DNA of 64,000 bases from Opisthocomus hoazin (GCF_030867145.1 NC_134415.1:73375300-73439299); one strand, 5' to 3'; positions 39,540 to 53,112 are shown, counted from the stretch's first letter. Program-made: numbers and translations. The notes: generated from the sequence alone by a model not told the origin.

Positions 39540-40975
39540 TGAAAACCCTCAGTAATCTTTGATCCACTCTCAATAATCTTTATCATGGTGATTGTGAGAA
39601 GTGCCCAAAGATAGAAGGAAAGCAGAAGTTGCTCTTCTCTTCAGGAAGGAGGACCCAGGGAACTACAGGCCAGTCAGACTCACCTTGATCCCTGAGAAGG
39701 TAATGGAGCAGCTAATCCTGGAAACCATTTCCAGTCACATGAAGGACAAGAAGTTGATTAGGAATAGTCAGCACGGATTCATAACAGCAAAGTCATGCTT
39801 GACCAACCTGATAACCTTCTATGATGAAATGACTGGCTTGGTAGACAATGGGAGAGCAGTGGATATTGTCCACCTTGACATCAGTAGGGCTTTTGGCACT
39901 GTCTGCCTCATAGAGAAGCTGATGCAGTATGGGCTGGATGAGCAGACAGTGAGGTGGATTGAAAACTGGCTCAACTGCCAGGCCCAGAGGGTGGTGATCA
40001 ATGGCAGGAAGTCTAGTGGAGGCCAGTACATAGCAGGGTAACACAAGCGGTCGACATTGGGTCTGATCCTATTTAACATCTTCATTAGAGATCTGGATGA
40101 TGCAGTACAGTGTACCGCCAGAAGCAGATGACACAAAACAGGGCGGAATGGCTGGTACACCAGAGGATCATGCTGCCATCCAGAGGGACCTCAACAGGCC
40201 GGAGAAATGGCCTGACAGGAACATCACGAAGTTCAACAAGGAGAAGAGGAAAGTCCTGCACCTGGGAAGGAACAACCCTTTGCACCAGCACATGCTGGAG
40301 GCTGTCTGGCTCGAAAGCATCTTTGTAGAGAAGGACCTGAGGGTCCTGGTGGACACCAGTTTGAGCCAGCAACGTGCCCTTGTTGCAAAGAAGGCTAATA
40401 GTATCCTGGGCTGAATTAGGAGGAATGCTGTGAACAGGCTGAGGGAGGTGATTTCTCCCCTCTGCTCAGGGCTGGTGAGGCCACACCCAGAGTATTGAGT
40501 CCAGTCCTGGGCTCCCCAGTACAAGAGAGATATCATACTGGAACGAGTCTAGTGAAGGGCCATTAATATCATTAAGGGTCTGGAGCATCTCTCCTATGGG
40601 ACTTCTCAGCCTGAAGACAAGAAGGCTCAGGGGCATCTTATCAGTGTATATAAACACCTGAAGGGAGAGCGCAGAGAGGACAGAGCCAGGCTCTATTCAG
40701 TGGTGCCCAGTGACGGGACCAGAGGCAATGAGCACAAACTGAAACACAGAAGATTCCCTCCGAACATCAGGAAATGCTTTTTCACTGTGAGGGTGACTGA
40801 GCTCTGGCACAGGTTGCCCAGAGAGATTGTGGAGTCTCTGTCCTTGGAGATATTCAAAAGCCATCTGTACATGGTCTTGAGACAATGGCTCTAGGTGGCC
40901 CTGCTGGAGCAGGTGGGTTGGATCAGATGACATCCAGAGGTCCCCTTGACCATTTGGTGATTCTGTGGAAATGCA
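39540..40975 (+). mobile_element. CR1 LINE, inactive ORF2 3' part
   Basis: About 1.4 kb of CR1 ORF2. The 39601-40041 frame gives GNYRPVRLTLIPEKVMEQLI, then QHGF, CLTNLI and HLDISRAFGTV, the reverse transcriptase core with the first catalytic Asp motif altered (KAFDTV is usual). It then stops at TAA. A second frame from 40097 holds ADDTKQGG, the remnant of the FADD catalytic box with the Phe lost in a small deletion, and the later frame 40700-40894 gives the conserved C-terminus ([27 protein letters not shown]). More stops lie at about 40412, 40496 and 40549. It ends at a worn CR1 tail (CCAGAGGTCCCCTTGACC, GTGATTCTGTG). Dead, 5'-truncated copy. Confidence 0.95.
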
Positions 40976-41867
40976 GCAGGTTTTGAACTGAGACTGGATA
41001 CAGCTGGAAGCACCTGTGTCTCTGAACTGGAACTCTGCAACTTTTTGCCCTCAAGCAGAATGTCAAGCACTGGTAATCGTTACAACAGTCTTACATGGAC
41101 TGAGACAGGCTAGCCCAAGGAGATGTATTTCATCCCATGTCATACCTGCAGGCTATAGCAGTACTGCACCTCGCTCCTAGAGAGAAGCAGCTGACAGGCT
41201 CTGGAATTTGCAAAACATGTGCAAAACAGTCCGACATAATGGTCCCTGTAACATGCTTTAAGACTTCAACATGAGCTTTATTAGAGTCTTTTTTTTTTCT
41301 TAGATGATGACTAAGTGGTAAATAGTTCGGGACATGGTGGCAGGGTTCCTGCTGAGGGGGTCATCACATGACTGCTGAGATGCGACTGCATGGTCTGTAA
41401 CTTGCTATAGGACACCTGCAACATGAGTAGATATGCTAGTTACTATTAAGATTTAAACCAGTGACACATGTTAGCTTATGCGTGGCAGCAATCATGAGGT
41501 AACATTCTAGGCCTTGTCTCCATGAAATTGCAAATCCAGTTTTAGGGTTCCTGATACTTCCCATATGGTGCAAAACACTGATCTGATATCAATTCACAGC
41601 ACCAGCTCAACCATGTTAAAAGAAAACGACCAAGCAACTTCACGCTGGCAGGTATCGTGCTGGTTCAGGTACCACGGGCTGCCCTCCCTGAAGTACTCCA
41701 CAGGTTTCTTTCCCTGCCTTCATCTCTACCCTGTATCTCCAAAGGTCATTGTCCCCAGATGTCCCTACATCACATCATGGCTGCTGAGATGTGATTGCCC
41801 TCTCCTTATGCAGTGCCTTCACATGCAAAAGTGCAAACTGTCTGTCTCTAATATTTGGCAAAATTAC
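40976..41867. other. Intergenic, nothing recognised
   Basis: No supportable gene. Two similar phrases, CATCACATGACTGCTGAGAT (about 41363) and CATCACATCATGGCTGCTGA (about 41769), may be an old duplication. The open frame 41565-42023 merely reads through the CR1 tail that follows. Confidence 0.45.
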
Positions 41868-41918
41868 TTCACATCTAAAGGTCCCTTCCAACCCAAAGCA
41901 TTCTATGATTCTATGAAA
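41868..41918 (+). mobile_element. CR1 tail, about 50 bp
   Basis: CATCTAAAGGTCCCTTCCAA, CCCAAAGCATTCTATGATTC and TATGA are a clear CR1 3' end with two ATTCTATG units. The insert is very short, or its upstream part has decayed beyond recognition. Confidence 0.9.
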
Positions 41919-44900
41919 CAAACCACCTTTCCTTTTACTATGCACAACAGTTGCCAACACATACTACCTCACACTTGTGCAATTCAGTTTTTTAAGCATA
42001 TAGGAACAGATAATTTGTATTAAAACATTTTAGATAAACAGACTTCATTCCAGAAAAAGGGACAAATACTGATGAAAGGTCCTGTGTTACTTATTTTCCA
42101 CTACGTAAACACTGGGCACACAAACAGTAGTGTTGGGGTCTTTCCTCAGGACTAGAACTACCATATGCTGGAAATCCTGGTCAAGCAGAACAAAAATCTT
42201 CTTGAATAACATGCGTAGGTGGGAAATCTGGGTGCCATTAAATACAAGATGCCATTAAAGTGATGAATAAAACTATACAGAGACTAGCCCTGTATGTGAA
42301 AGTCATAACATCAGCAGTGTTCAGCTCTGCTCTGAAGGCCTCAAATACTATACTAGAAGAAACTTTGCACTGAAATACAAAGATGAGAGAAAGACACATT
42401 CATCTTTTGCTTCAGTACATTTCAAATGAGTTTTGGAACCAGTCCTAGGAAACACTTCTCTTTGTAAAGGTGGCACCTGCGACTCTTGTTCTAAGATCTA
42501 GAGCTGGTATACCATTATCCATCGAAACCCACCACAAAACTCAGTTTTCAGGTACTTAGAAATTGATATATATGCATTATGCTACTGACTTTAATTATAC
42601 ATTATCTCTGTTTTCCCCCTACAAGATGGTAACAGTGGCCTCTTGAGCTGCATCAATACTGTGAAGTAAAGAAAATTCAGTTGCAGGATCCCTACCAATG
42701 ACAGTCACTACAGTGGTTGCAAATGGGTAGTGAATGACACAAGGGACTGCAGAAGTATTTCCTTCTCCAATTTGGACATTGGCCTGGGGAACTAGGCTCT
42801 TCTCATGTGTTTCTACTGTGTAATTTTTAAAAATTGACCAAATCACTCACCATTTGAGACACAGTAGCTGTCTTCACCTTTTCATGAAGAAAAGGTGATT
42901 TGAAAAACTGCTGAGCTCTTTCAGCTGTAAAAGAGGTTTAGGGGAGCTGTGCTGGCATATACATCATGCCAGATAACACAAAACACTTAAAAATCAGGTC
43001 TTAGATACCTCTAGTCAGCTGCATAAAATTAGCAATTATTCTAGCTTAATCTGTCCATGCTCTGGTTCCTTATCTCTAAATGGAAATAAATCCAGTTTAT
43101 TTCAAAGCAGTCTGAAAGAGATATGCACTAATTAGTTTCTGAAGCTCTCTAATACTACCACAAGCACCATAGCAAAGCCTGTGAGGAAATTAACAATTCT
43201 AATTTTAGAAGGGAATGCAGTAAATAAGGCATCCAGCCACACATTGAACAAGAAGAATGCAGCTGAACATTGTTTACTATGTTACATGAGTGCAGCCCAT
43301 CAGATGCACTGAATCAGGCAAGGATCCTCTTAAAAAGATGATACATGATCACAAAATCAAAAATCATATTATAATGTATATGTAAGAAAATTAATTCAGC
43401 CTTATTCCCTGGCACTAGTATTTCACTTGGCAGCCTTAGTCATCTACCTCTTTTTTTTGTTTGTTTTTAATCACTCATGCTACCACTCTGCTCCTCCAGA
43501 AAGTTATTCTTCCAAGGGACTCCACCACAGTTCAAGAACTGACAACAAAAGGTAGTATGACTGGTTGAGCCTTACCCTGTACACTGCCAGAGTTCCAAAA
43601 AGTTTAACAAAGATATCATAGACATTTCTAGGAGTAGCAGAAAGGACTACGGCAGTTGTCTAACTCCATGTGCTACCACTCTTGCTTATCCTCTTTATGA
43701 AACTTGGAACAAATCTGGAAATTGTAAGAAGAGATTCAGATCTTCAGCTGAAGGAACCGGGTAAGGAAAACAGGAGAGGGAGCACCAATTCCTCTGTCAC
43801 TCACTCAGTAATGAAAACCTCCTGATACTCCTCCCCACACATATTGGAAGAGAACAGCATCTGCTTTATTGGGTCAGGTTTCACTTGATATATACTGGGA
43901 GGCTTTAATTCCTACCTGTAAGTAGAGGAAGAGACAAGGGATAATAATTTGCAGTTATTTATCACACATGCCTGACAGAAGTTGCAGAAGGCTCCAAACT
44001 CCTTGCCCTGTGTTCCAGCTTCCCCTCCTTTCACCACTCTGACTCCCCACAGATGGGAATCTCCCAGTTACAGCACACCACGTCTTACTCTTGCTGTGTT
44101 CAATCAGAGGTAGCCTTTGGGCTTCTTAATTTAGTACTGGAGAACCATGATAGTAATTGTGGAGGGGACTTACCTGGCTTCTTCCTGTGTGATGATTTTC
44201 CATGTTGATAGAAAATGTTGTACCAGCAATTCAGCGCTACTGCTTTTGCATCCAGTTGATTGTTGCCTCATATCCTGCAAATCCAAGGCAAATCCAGAGC
44301 AACCAGACGGAACAGGCTCGGAATGATGAGCACAATATGGAAAAATGGACTTTGCTTGAGAAGAATAGGACTCTCAGGCTGACAGGTGTTTGAAAAAAAA
44401 TTCACCAGCCTTTAAAAAAAGTCCATCTGAAATTAAATTGAAAAATAGAAATATAGAATTGATATACTACGATAAAAAGTCCATTTCATTTTCAGGGAAG
44501 GATTAGCCCCATCTGTGGGGTTTTTTTACAATGTTTTTAATGGTTTTCCTGCCTGCTTTAAAGTGTGCCCACTGTTGACTAACAGGAAAGATTACGTTTC
44601 TGTAGAATATTAGGCTTACATTCTCACTGAAGAATTAGACCTTTTCCACATTTTGTCTTTGAAAATGAAAGGTCTACAAAAGAAGGAAAACTATTTCTTC
44701 TGCCACAGCACATTCAGTGGAATGTAGGAATTTTGTCTGCATTAGAAGTAGGATGGTTAACTAGGGAGAATAAAAGATAAATCAACGAAGCAATTATTCT
44801 GTCTTCTTCCTACCTCAACCATGACCATTTCAGATAGATTTTCTGTAGGACAGCTCATCACTGTGCAGAGCTCCCTCTCTACAAACATCACGCTTACCAC

Positions 44901-47900
44901 TCACAAGAATTGCACGCTGTCACTCGTGTCCCTGCTCCAGTGGTGTCTGCCATCACGGGTCTTCTAAGGTCCAGCCGTAAATCACTCAATATCAGCTCAG
45001 TGTAGATTGTCCCAGAAGCTCTTGGGAGCTTCCCTGCTCCCACTATCTGGACTGTGCAACTGCAAGTTTCCATTTATCTGGCCAGGGTTTCTCAGCATCC
45101 TTGCCATTCAAGTGGCAGGAGGGTAGTTTAGGGGCAGTTTAATAAAATCGGTAGGTCTCATATCTATATCTTTCCCCTTCACCTCATAGACCCCATGCAA
45201 GTCATCTCCATCCATCTGGCCTTGGGATGCCCTAGAGATCAATGTCTCTGGTCTTGTCTCAGAGACTTACACCCCTTCACTTGACAGGACCATGCTGCTC
45301 TCTGCCCTTGGGTCAACTAATGATATTTTTAACAAACCACTGCAGATACCTTCCTATCCCCTTCTTCCCTCTCACTATTGCCACCAAGCATCCTGCCCTT
45401 CTATTCAGGTTCGTTGTGAGTGGACTTGCTTTATCACAGGGCAGACTGTGTGAACTTTACCTTACAACGTCTCCACTTCTTTAAAAAAACTTTGAATTTA
45501 TTATGAATCTTTTCATACACTTCAGTTCTTCAGTAGACTATTTGATCAAAATGAAAAAAACAGTAGAAGCCTGACTAATAATGGTACAATACTGAAATGA
45601 AAAAAAAAGCAAAATCTAAAATGAAAATTTTAACAGCCCCCAGACCTTTAGATATCGATATTCATTCTCTTGAATATTGCATGTCCTCTAGAAAATACTA
45701 TATTTAATTCCTGTACCACTACAGGTGAGATATAAAGGTGGAAAACGAAAAATTATAAAAGGTTTTTTTTTCTCAACTTTAAAATACATAACAAACTTAG
45801 CAGTTTGTTATATATAGTACAGTAGCAGAATAATTAGTCAGTAAGATCACAAAAACTGCCCCCAAAATTCTCAATACCTGCATGTCCCCTGAGGAGCATG
45901 GTGCTATCAGGTTTTCTGTCCTGTACACAACAGAGGTTTTCTTGTTTCTCTGATCTGCTCCAGTCTGCAGGGAACAGTGTGATCAAGATACTATCTTTAA
46001 TGAACAACTTTTCAAGTTACACTGCTCACCTTGGAAAAGTGCTCTGAGATACAAAGAGAAGCAGTAAAGCAGTAAAGGGGTAGACCGCTGCGAATTTTTG
46101 CTGGTGTTCTTTCTTTTTTTTTTTTTTAATAAAGCATTTTAAGTAGTTAGCTGAAGGAGACGCATGTTGTCTATTATGCAACATGGGGACTACCATCCTT
46201 TGCTGCTGAACACACTGAAAATATCATGGATAATATAAACATCCATAGGACAAATAAATACACTAAACTTACCTATTCTTTTACCAGTTTCAGATCATAC
46301 CATGTCAATATACTGTGGCTTGGGAAGCCAAAATTCATTTCTATTGATTGCCTGGGGGAAAAAGAGGGCAGTATTTTTTCCCAGTCTAGGTTACCAGAAG
46401 ACTATAGTTAATGCTATACTCCAGATCACACACTAAATGCCCTTTTTCCTATTCCATCACCTGGTCCCCTAATAACAGAATAAGAAACAGGACTTTGAAA
46501 ATGGAAAAAAGAAACCAAAAACCTGTATCAAATACACGCATACATTATATAAAAACATTCATGCACATGTATACATATAATCAATATAAATAATTGCATA
46601 CTCATGAACACTCTTATGACGGAAAGAAAGATCAGATGCAGATTCAGATAGTCAAATACACAACTGATTAACCTTAAAAAACAGCCAAATATATATGTCA
46701 TGGATTTACCTCATTAATACTAAAATGTTCTATTTTCCGTACAGTCTTCCACAAGCTCCCTTAAAGAATACGTTGTTGATGAAGCATCAGTCCTTCCCAT
46801 CTACTGTTTTCCTTACCATTTAGAGTTATATTTAGGGGCACTGCTGATAAGGAGCTGTATGAAGAATGCACAGCGATAATCTGTGGTAATGATTGTTGCT
46901 TGACTTAAAATAAAGAGGAACAGCCTTTTAAGGCCATCATCAGTTCCATGTTTGGATTGTTTTGAGTATTTGGAAGAGGTTGACATGTTTTAAATTACTA
47001 AGTAATGTGAAAATACATTACTAGCACAAGACTGTTGTCTATGTAAATATTTTATGGGTAGAGTCACCCGCCTTTGGTTAATAAGGTAACACAGATTCAA
47101 AGCTATTTATGATGACTCATATTTTTAAGATGAGGAATTTATAAACAAGAAAATGTGACAGAGCTGATCAGGCCGTAAGACAGTGGCTCACAGACAGACT
47201 GTTCGTGTCTTGCATGTCATGAACAGCTCTTTTAAATTACTTATTGAAAAGAAATGTAACATTGTCCATGTGAAATATATTAAATGAATAACGCAATGAG
47301 TCACCTAATGAACCTAAGTCAAATAGCTGTAATTCTTGGTTTTGCAGAGATGAAAGAAAAAGATCCTGATAGGCTTAGCTTCTCCTGGAACAAGTATTCT
47401 CATAAAAATAGGAACTATCGTCTCCCATGGGTACATGACATCAAATACAACAGGAAACACACACCTATAGTAAGTGTACATGAACACTCTCACCCTAGGG
47501 TTAACAATATGACTGGGGAGTGAGTGCAGCTCATGGGCTCAACCTGCAGCAGCCTTCCCCTTGCTGCTCCCCAGTCTGCCTTCATGGACAGGCAGCAAAA
47601 GGGCTTCCATGCTGAATTGCTCCGTTTGGACCTATTTGCTGCCTGGGCTGGTGCAGCTGGTCTTTCTCACTGTTCTTGTCTGAGCTTTGTCACACAAGAC
47701 CAAACAGAAAGACAGTCCACACTGTCCCACTGCCACTGTGGGAGGGTCCTGAACAGGGAGATGGGGGATGCAGTGATGTTGTGCAGGGGCTGCAATACGA
47801 TGGCTTGCCTTGTGCAGAGCCCATCAGAGAAGCGTCATCGCAGCCGGTGGCTGGCAGGCTTCCGGAAGCCATCTTCCTCTGCAGGTTTGCATCAAGAGAG

Positions 47901-49882
47901 ATAAATCCTGCACCACCCTTTCTTCTGGGCAACACTTCAGAAGCCTGTTTCAGTCTTTTGCAAGGGACTTGAGAGTAACAAAACACATACAGTTCTTGCC
48001 ATTGATTTTACAGAGCTGCACGATGATGAACTCCTATATGTCATTTCTGTGCAGGACAGTCTTTCAAGCTTATTGTAAGGTAAACATTTCCATCAGCTGA
48101 TCACAAATTTCATCAGAGCCATGAAGGCTTTGACTCAAAGTCTCTCCTGAACGCTATGGCCAAACAAAATACATGCCTTTGCTTAAATACTGGACCATAT
48201 GGCCCAATTAATATGCATTTGAAGTGTTTGTAACTCAGCTAGTTCCAGGGAGGTCCTCAGGCAGCATTTTAATTTCATTTTACAAGTTGGTCTCCTACAG
48301 TTTTACTGCGTTTCATTAGTTTTTGGACAAAAAAGTCTTATGTTCAACATACATTGTGCATACTGAGGCAGGGTGAGAGCCGTTTAAGAAGAAGCTGCTT
48401 CATATTATTGACTGTTTCACAGTGGTAAGTGTGCAGAGGCAGATAATACTCTTGTTTAGAATAATCTGGCAACCTGATACACTAGGATTAAAGCCACAGG
48501 ATATCAAGGCATCATCCAGACCTGGAGCCGAACTAGAGGTTCCTGTTCTTTTACCACTTAGAGGTCATCTCTGAATGTCCTCACTCCTGTACAGCTGGTA
48601 CAAAGATGACCTGTCAATACTTGCAGGAGCCTCAAGTAGTTCACCCAGCCCTCTCTCACAGCCAGGAGAACATATTTAGTGTGTGTCAGCACTTGCAAGA
48701 TATTTACTGTTCAAATCCAACAGTTAGAACTACATCTTTAGATGCCCCTTCTAGGAGGCTTTGTAGTTCATCCACACTTAGACAAAAAAGCCAAAGTGCT
48801 ACCCTACTGTTCTTAGAAGAACAGGAATGTGTGAATGATGTTCTTAATGAACTTGAAAGAAGGTGGCTATAAAGCCACATTTCCACTCTAGAAGATGCAT
48901 TTAAGCAAGAGCTGTGGAGAGCCAAAAGTTTGGTGGAAATACAAGACAGCAACTGTAGCGAAAAGGTTTCTGAATCTGTAAAGAAGGAGATATGTATGTT
49001 TTACTGAGAGGTCAGGGTATGCCTTGGGCAATGTCCTTGCTGACCTGTTCCTAAGAAAACAAATCACACAAGAGTGAGAATACTTCTCGCTGTGCTGGCT
49101 GGCACCATGTGTCACTCTCCATAGGCCAGGTCAGAGCTGCACAAGCAGTGAAATTATTTTCATTGGAGTTTTGGCAGACAATCTAAACTTATGACAGGCA
49201 TCCTCACACCCTCACACATAAGCATTGCACTTGCACACAATGGCAGAGGCACAGACGCACCCACCCACCCTGAAGCAGTTGAATACGAAAACAAAAATCC
49301 AAAGAAAAAAAACCCAACCCTTATGTTCACAGTTTGGTGCTGTGAAACCCCACATGGGAATGATCTGTTTCTGGGCCGCTAAAATAAAATCCCTGAGAAA
49401 CACAGTTTATGATGTGTGAAATAACGTACATGGACAACACTCCCTTCCCCCCACTCCTCAAAATAACCTCCATGCTCCCCATGTACGCCCAACAGATCTC
49501 CCTCTCCGAGGCCACAGCCCAGCGGAGCCTCACCCCGTCCACCCCTCATCCCTCCCTTCGGTTTATGCAATAGATTATATGCAACGCATGATATTCGGAA
49601 GCCACATCCTGCTGTAGGCAGGGCTGGCTGTACTCCCTAACACAGCACTTGGGGATGACTCTGCTTCCAGCAAGTGGAGTCGATGTGCTGGACGTGGTTT
49701 AATTGGTGCCAGCTTTGTCCTGTTAACATGTGTCGGCTTTCTTCACTCGGTGCATCAAGCGGTGATGTTCTGCAGGTTATAGCACCCTTACACATTAAAG
49801 CCTTTTGTATATGCTGCTGCCTGATTAGACAGGAAACAGTGCATGGCACCAGGGGATAATTCATGTGAGTGAAGTTACTTGC
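41919..49882. other. Intergenic, nothing recognised
   Basis: About 8 kb of AT-rich DNA. A T-run lies near 46114-46127. GC-richer stretches at about 47520-47920 and 49440-49560 give overlapping open frames without known domains. An 88-codon frame at 48606-48872 ends in a plausible helix but shows no homology I recognise and no splice context I can defend. Confidence 0.5.
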
Positions 49883-49894
49883 ATGCATATGCAT
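49883..49894. promoter_or_regulatory. Exact MORE-type POU dimer site inside a 16-bp palindrome
   Basis: ATGCATATGCAT is the MORE element on which POU proteins (Oct1, Oct4, Brn types) bind as dimers. It lies in a perfect palindrome GCATGCATATGCATGC (49881-49896). Octamer-like words (TTATGCAAT, TATATGCAAC) occur about 300 bp to the left near 49562-49582. The sequence match is exact; enhancer function is inferred. Confidence 0.4.
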
Positions 49895-49896
49895 GC

Positions 49897-52164
49897 GCAA
49901 AACTGGGGCTCCAGATGCGAAATACATCTTTTTCTAATCCCTGAGCTATTCTCTGTGGGTATGTCTATATACACATTGCATGATTATTAATTTTTATTAC
50001 TTTTAAAATTTAAAAATAAAATTGGCTTGCATTTAGTTTGAGGATTGGCACCAATCCAGGACAATTCTTGTTTTAACTGAAAGAGTTTGCCCACTGCTAA
50101 TTTTAACACAAACGATTTATTTTATTAACATGGATGCAAATGGTAAACACACTCTCCCTTCCTACCAGGAAGCCTCAGAAGCCTAGCACAAAGCCTCGGA
50201 AACAGCGATGCCACAGACCTGGGGAGATGTTCTCTTTGTCTGGAAAAAGGTGTTTTTGAGAGATGCCTAATTTTCATACCTGCCTTCGCTACCTACACAG
50301 GAGGGAGGGAGCTAAAAGCCCCACACTCCCAAATGTCTGCAAGGACATAACTGAGTGAGACAGTTTAATTATTCCAACCCTTTCCTTCTCTTTAACTTCA
50401 GTGAACATATAGAGGACCTGGTTCCATTATTGTAGATGATGAAACTGTAAGCACTAAATCTTCAACTAGGACCAGGGGAGGGGAAAAGTGAGGGGTAATT
50501 GCTATGTATAGACAGTATAGTCATGGAGAGACCTTTAACCTGTATCTTTCTTTAATGAAGTTTTTGCAGTCTGTGAAAGAATGACTCTGTTATACCTCAG
50601 CAAGCTTCGGCACATGACCCAGCTTTTTCTACCATTCAAGGAATGTAATTTAAACTAGATTTACACTCCTCTGCATGGCTAAGTGTGATGCCCACTGGAA
50701 TGTTCAGCTTATGTGGAATTGTTTGGTTTGGTTTAAATAAATAAATAGCATTAAAATCTAATCATGGAAAGTGTTTAAAAATAGACTGAGGTAGTGCTCA
50801 CCCGAAGTGTCAAGAAAAGGTATGCGCAGGAGGGATTCTGAGAGCCGATTCATCAAACACAGGAGTAACCAGACGACCAACGCTGGCGAGGTTTCAGGCA
50901 CGTAAGCTTCACCACCGAGTCTCCCCACCCTGCAGCAGGAGTTCCCAGCAGGAGTTAGACCTGTTTTCTTTTTTTGCACTTCAGCCACCTGCTTTCCTTT
51001 CAATCAGATTCTCCATGGGGACACAAGATCCTCATCGAGCTACCTGTAGCGAGCCTGGCACCCAGCATGATGTGCAATAGTTCTCCACCTGTGAAGCAGC
51101 TGTTTAAAAATGAAGCAATATTAGAAAGGATTTTACTTTTTTTGTTTGTAGCTTTTGGTGCTGAGTTTTGTATGTCTGTGTCACAGTAAAACCTCATTAA
51201 GCAAAAGGTGTCATGAATCCAGATGGCAAAGACAGTTTCTGTCTCAAACTGTTTCACCTTGTGCCCCTTTCTGCTTACTTTCAGTCATCGGCCTTAAACA
51301 TGAAACTGTTATCGTTCTTTATTAGGACATATATGTTTATCAGGGCATTTAATGAAAAAACTTGCAAGACATTTTACGTACCAGGTTCCATGATGAGGTT
51401 GGGTTTTGTGTATTTGTGAATATTCATGAGTGGAAAAGAATATTCCCTCTGGTGCGACATATTTTGGATTTTCCAGGATGCACTATGGGAATAGAGGGTT
51501 GGCCATGGTGCATCATGGGACCTTTAAAGTAGCCTGGAACCCAGCCAGGAGAGCTTAGTCTGGACAGCAGCTGCCACAAAGACCTGGGATGGCTCTTCCA
51601 AATAGGTGCAGTCCCTTTTTCACTAACGTTTTCAGTTGGAATTCCACTGAATTCCACTTTCCTTTTTTGCTCCTGCAAAATTAAATGCCTATGGAAAACA
51701 GAAAACTTTCTGACCAACTGTACTCAAGTGTTTCCGGGTTTTTTGGTAGTTGAGTTTCTGTCTATGCGCTTTTGACAGACAAGTGATGGTGCTGTCAGTA
51801 GGGATGGCAGACAGGGTGCTCAGCCGCCTGTTCCGCCTGCACTGCACAGAGAACAGACCAATTCATGCATATGCTCCTGAGCCACTAGGTTACAGTGAGA
51901 TTTGGTTTCACATATTACTGATTAGAACTTGATTTAGAGGACTGATTTACACATGAAATCTCTGCAGGAACTGACTGATCAGCAGGCCAGATCTTCCTGA
52001 GGTGAGGACCAGGTGGACAGCTCAGAGCAACAACTTTATCCCTTCTCCAAAGGTGAGCTCTCCCAGTGTCTCAGCTAAGCCGAGTTCTGCGTAACACTAG
52101 TCATCTCCTTGTCCCCAAACCTTACAATTTCCATATATAAGGAAGACAAAGGATGGAGGTAAAA
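49897..52164. other. Intergenic, nothing certain
   Basis: No supportable gene. A very AT-rich piece follows the MORE site (49980-50030). Two TGCAYYATGGGA-like words lie at 51479-51490 and 51509-51520. Confidence 0.5.
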
Positions 52165-52258
52165 TCAGCATTTTTCAGAAAGGGAATCCATCACTCAAGG
52201 TCATTCAGTCACAGACTGGAGATTTCCTGAGTCTTCTTCCAATGGTCAATGCTATCGG
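52165..52258 (-). mobile_element. Possible MIR-type SINE, minus strand
   Basis: TTTTTCAGAAAGGGAATCCA, ACTCAAGGTCATTCAGTCAC, and CCTGAGTCTTCTTCCAATGG keep the order of a reversed MIR ('acagatgaggaaactgaggca', 'cccaaggtcacacagcaa', 'cctgagtcccagtccagtg'). Diverged. Confidence 0.45.
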
Positions 52259-52639
52259 CTCAGACAAGTCCCAATTCAGATGTTGTGTCATGGGTGACAT
52301 CAGGTCACCCTGAAAAATTTCACTAAAGACTTTAAAAAGTGTATGTCAGTTTTAAATTTTTCAGGAGAGAATAAAGGAAGTAAAAAACCTATGAGAAATA
52401 TGTACATTCGTGATGAATGTTGCCTAGAGAAAGCTGCGTAAGACTTCCAGTCCATTCACTTGCAAATTTATTAAAGGGCCCAAGAGCATGCAGGTGCCAA
52501 AAGAATCATTTCTCTGACACTCTGTTTCTAAAAACCTGCACAATGAATCTTGCTCCTTTGCCCAATACATCTAACCATTAACAGATCAACCACCCCATTT
52601 TCATGCTGCTGCCAATGGCCCATTTACATGTGACAGGGA

Positions 52640-52925
52640 ACGCCTGAAAAGCTCACAGTTCGCAAAGCTCCTGAGTGGGGCCCAGAGCAACGGACAACCG
52701 AGCAAAGAGGAGCTGAGCTTAGAGGCGAGACGCTGCAGAGAGGGGACGGGAACTGGGAGTGTAAGGAAAGCCCGAGGAAAGCTGCGCGCCGCAGCCCGGT
52801 GCCGCCGTTGGCCCGGGCTCAGCCCCAGCTAGCGATGTCACCTCCTCTGTCAGCCACCGCATCGCTGGGATGGGGAGATACTGCTCCCAGTCCCAGGACT
52901 GGCTGGACCTCCAGATGGCTTTAGC
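52640..52925. other. Small CpG-rich patch
   Basis: By eye about 18 CpG dinucleotides fall in under 300 bp, including a cluster GCTGCGCGCCGCAGCCCGG near 52780, in otherwise CpG-poor DNA. CpGs continue after the inserted CR1 tail (53130-53215). It could be a small unmethylated island (a promoter or enhancer of an unannotated transcript) or a fragment of a GC-rich repeat. Confidence 0.5.
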
Positions 52926-53112
52926 ATGGAACAGGTTGCCCAGAGAAGTTGTGGATTCCCCCTCCCTGGCAGTGTCCAAGGCCAGGTTGGATGGGGCTTT
53001 GAGCAACCTGGTCTAGTGGAAGGTGTCCCTGCCCATGGCAGGGGGGTTGGAACTAGATGATCTTTAAGGTCCCTTCCAACCCAAACCATTCTATGATTCT
53101 ATGATTCCATGA
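52926..53112 (+). mobile_element. CR1 tail, well preserved
   Basis: TGGAACAGGTTGCCCAGAGA through GGAACTAGATGATCTTTAAG, CCTTCCAACCCAAACC and three ATTCTATG-type units match a CR1 3' end closely. At 187 bp it is strongly 5'-truncated. It is among the least diverged repeats here, hence probably the youngest CR1 copy, and it interrupts the CpG-rich patch. Confidence 0.95.

Noticed and set aside
41363..41800. Imperfect direct repeat of a CATCACAT...GCTGAGAT phrase 400 bp apart
   Set aside because: About 25 of 31 positions match by eye, short and gapped; could be chance, so not listed as an element.
41565..42023. 152-codon open frame
   Set aside because: Reads straight through a CR1 tail and flanking unique DNA; a chance frame.
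47524..47986. Cluster of overlapping frames on both strands
   Set aside because: Expected by chance in a GC-richer stretch; no domain seen.
48606..48872. 88-codon frame ending in a Leu/Glu-rich helix
   Set aside because: No homology recognised; length is within chance for this window; no promoter or splice evidence.
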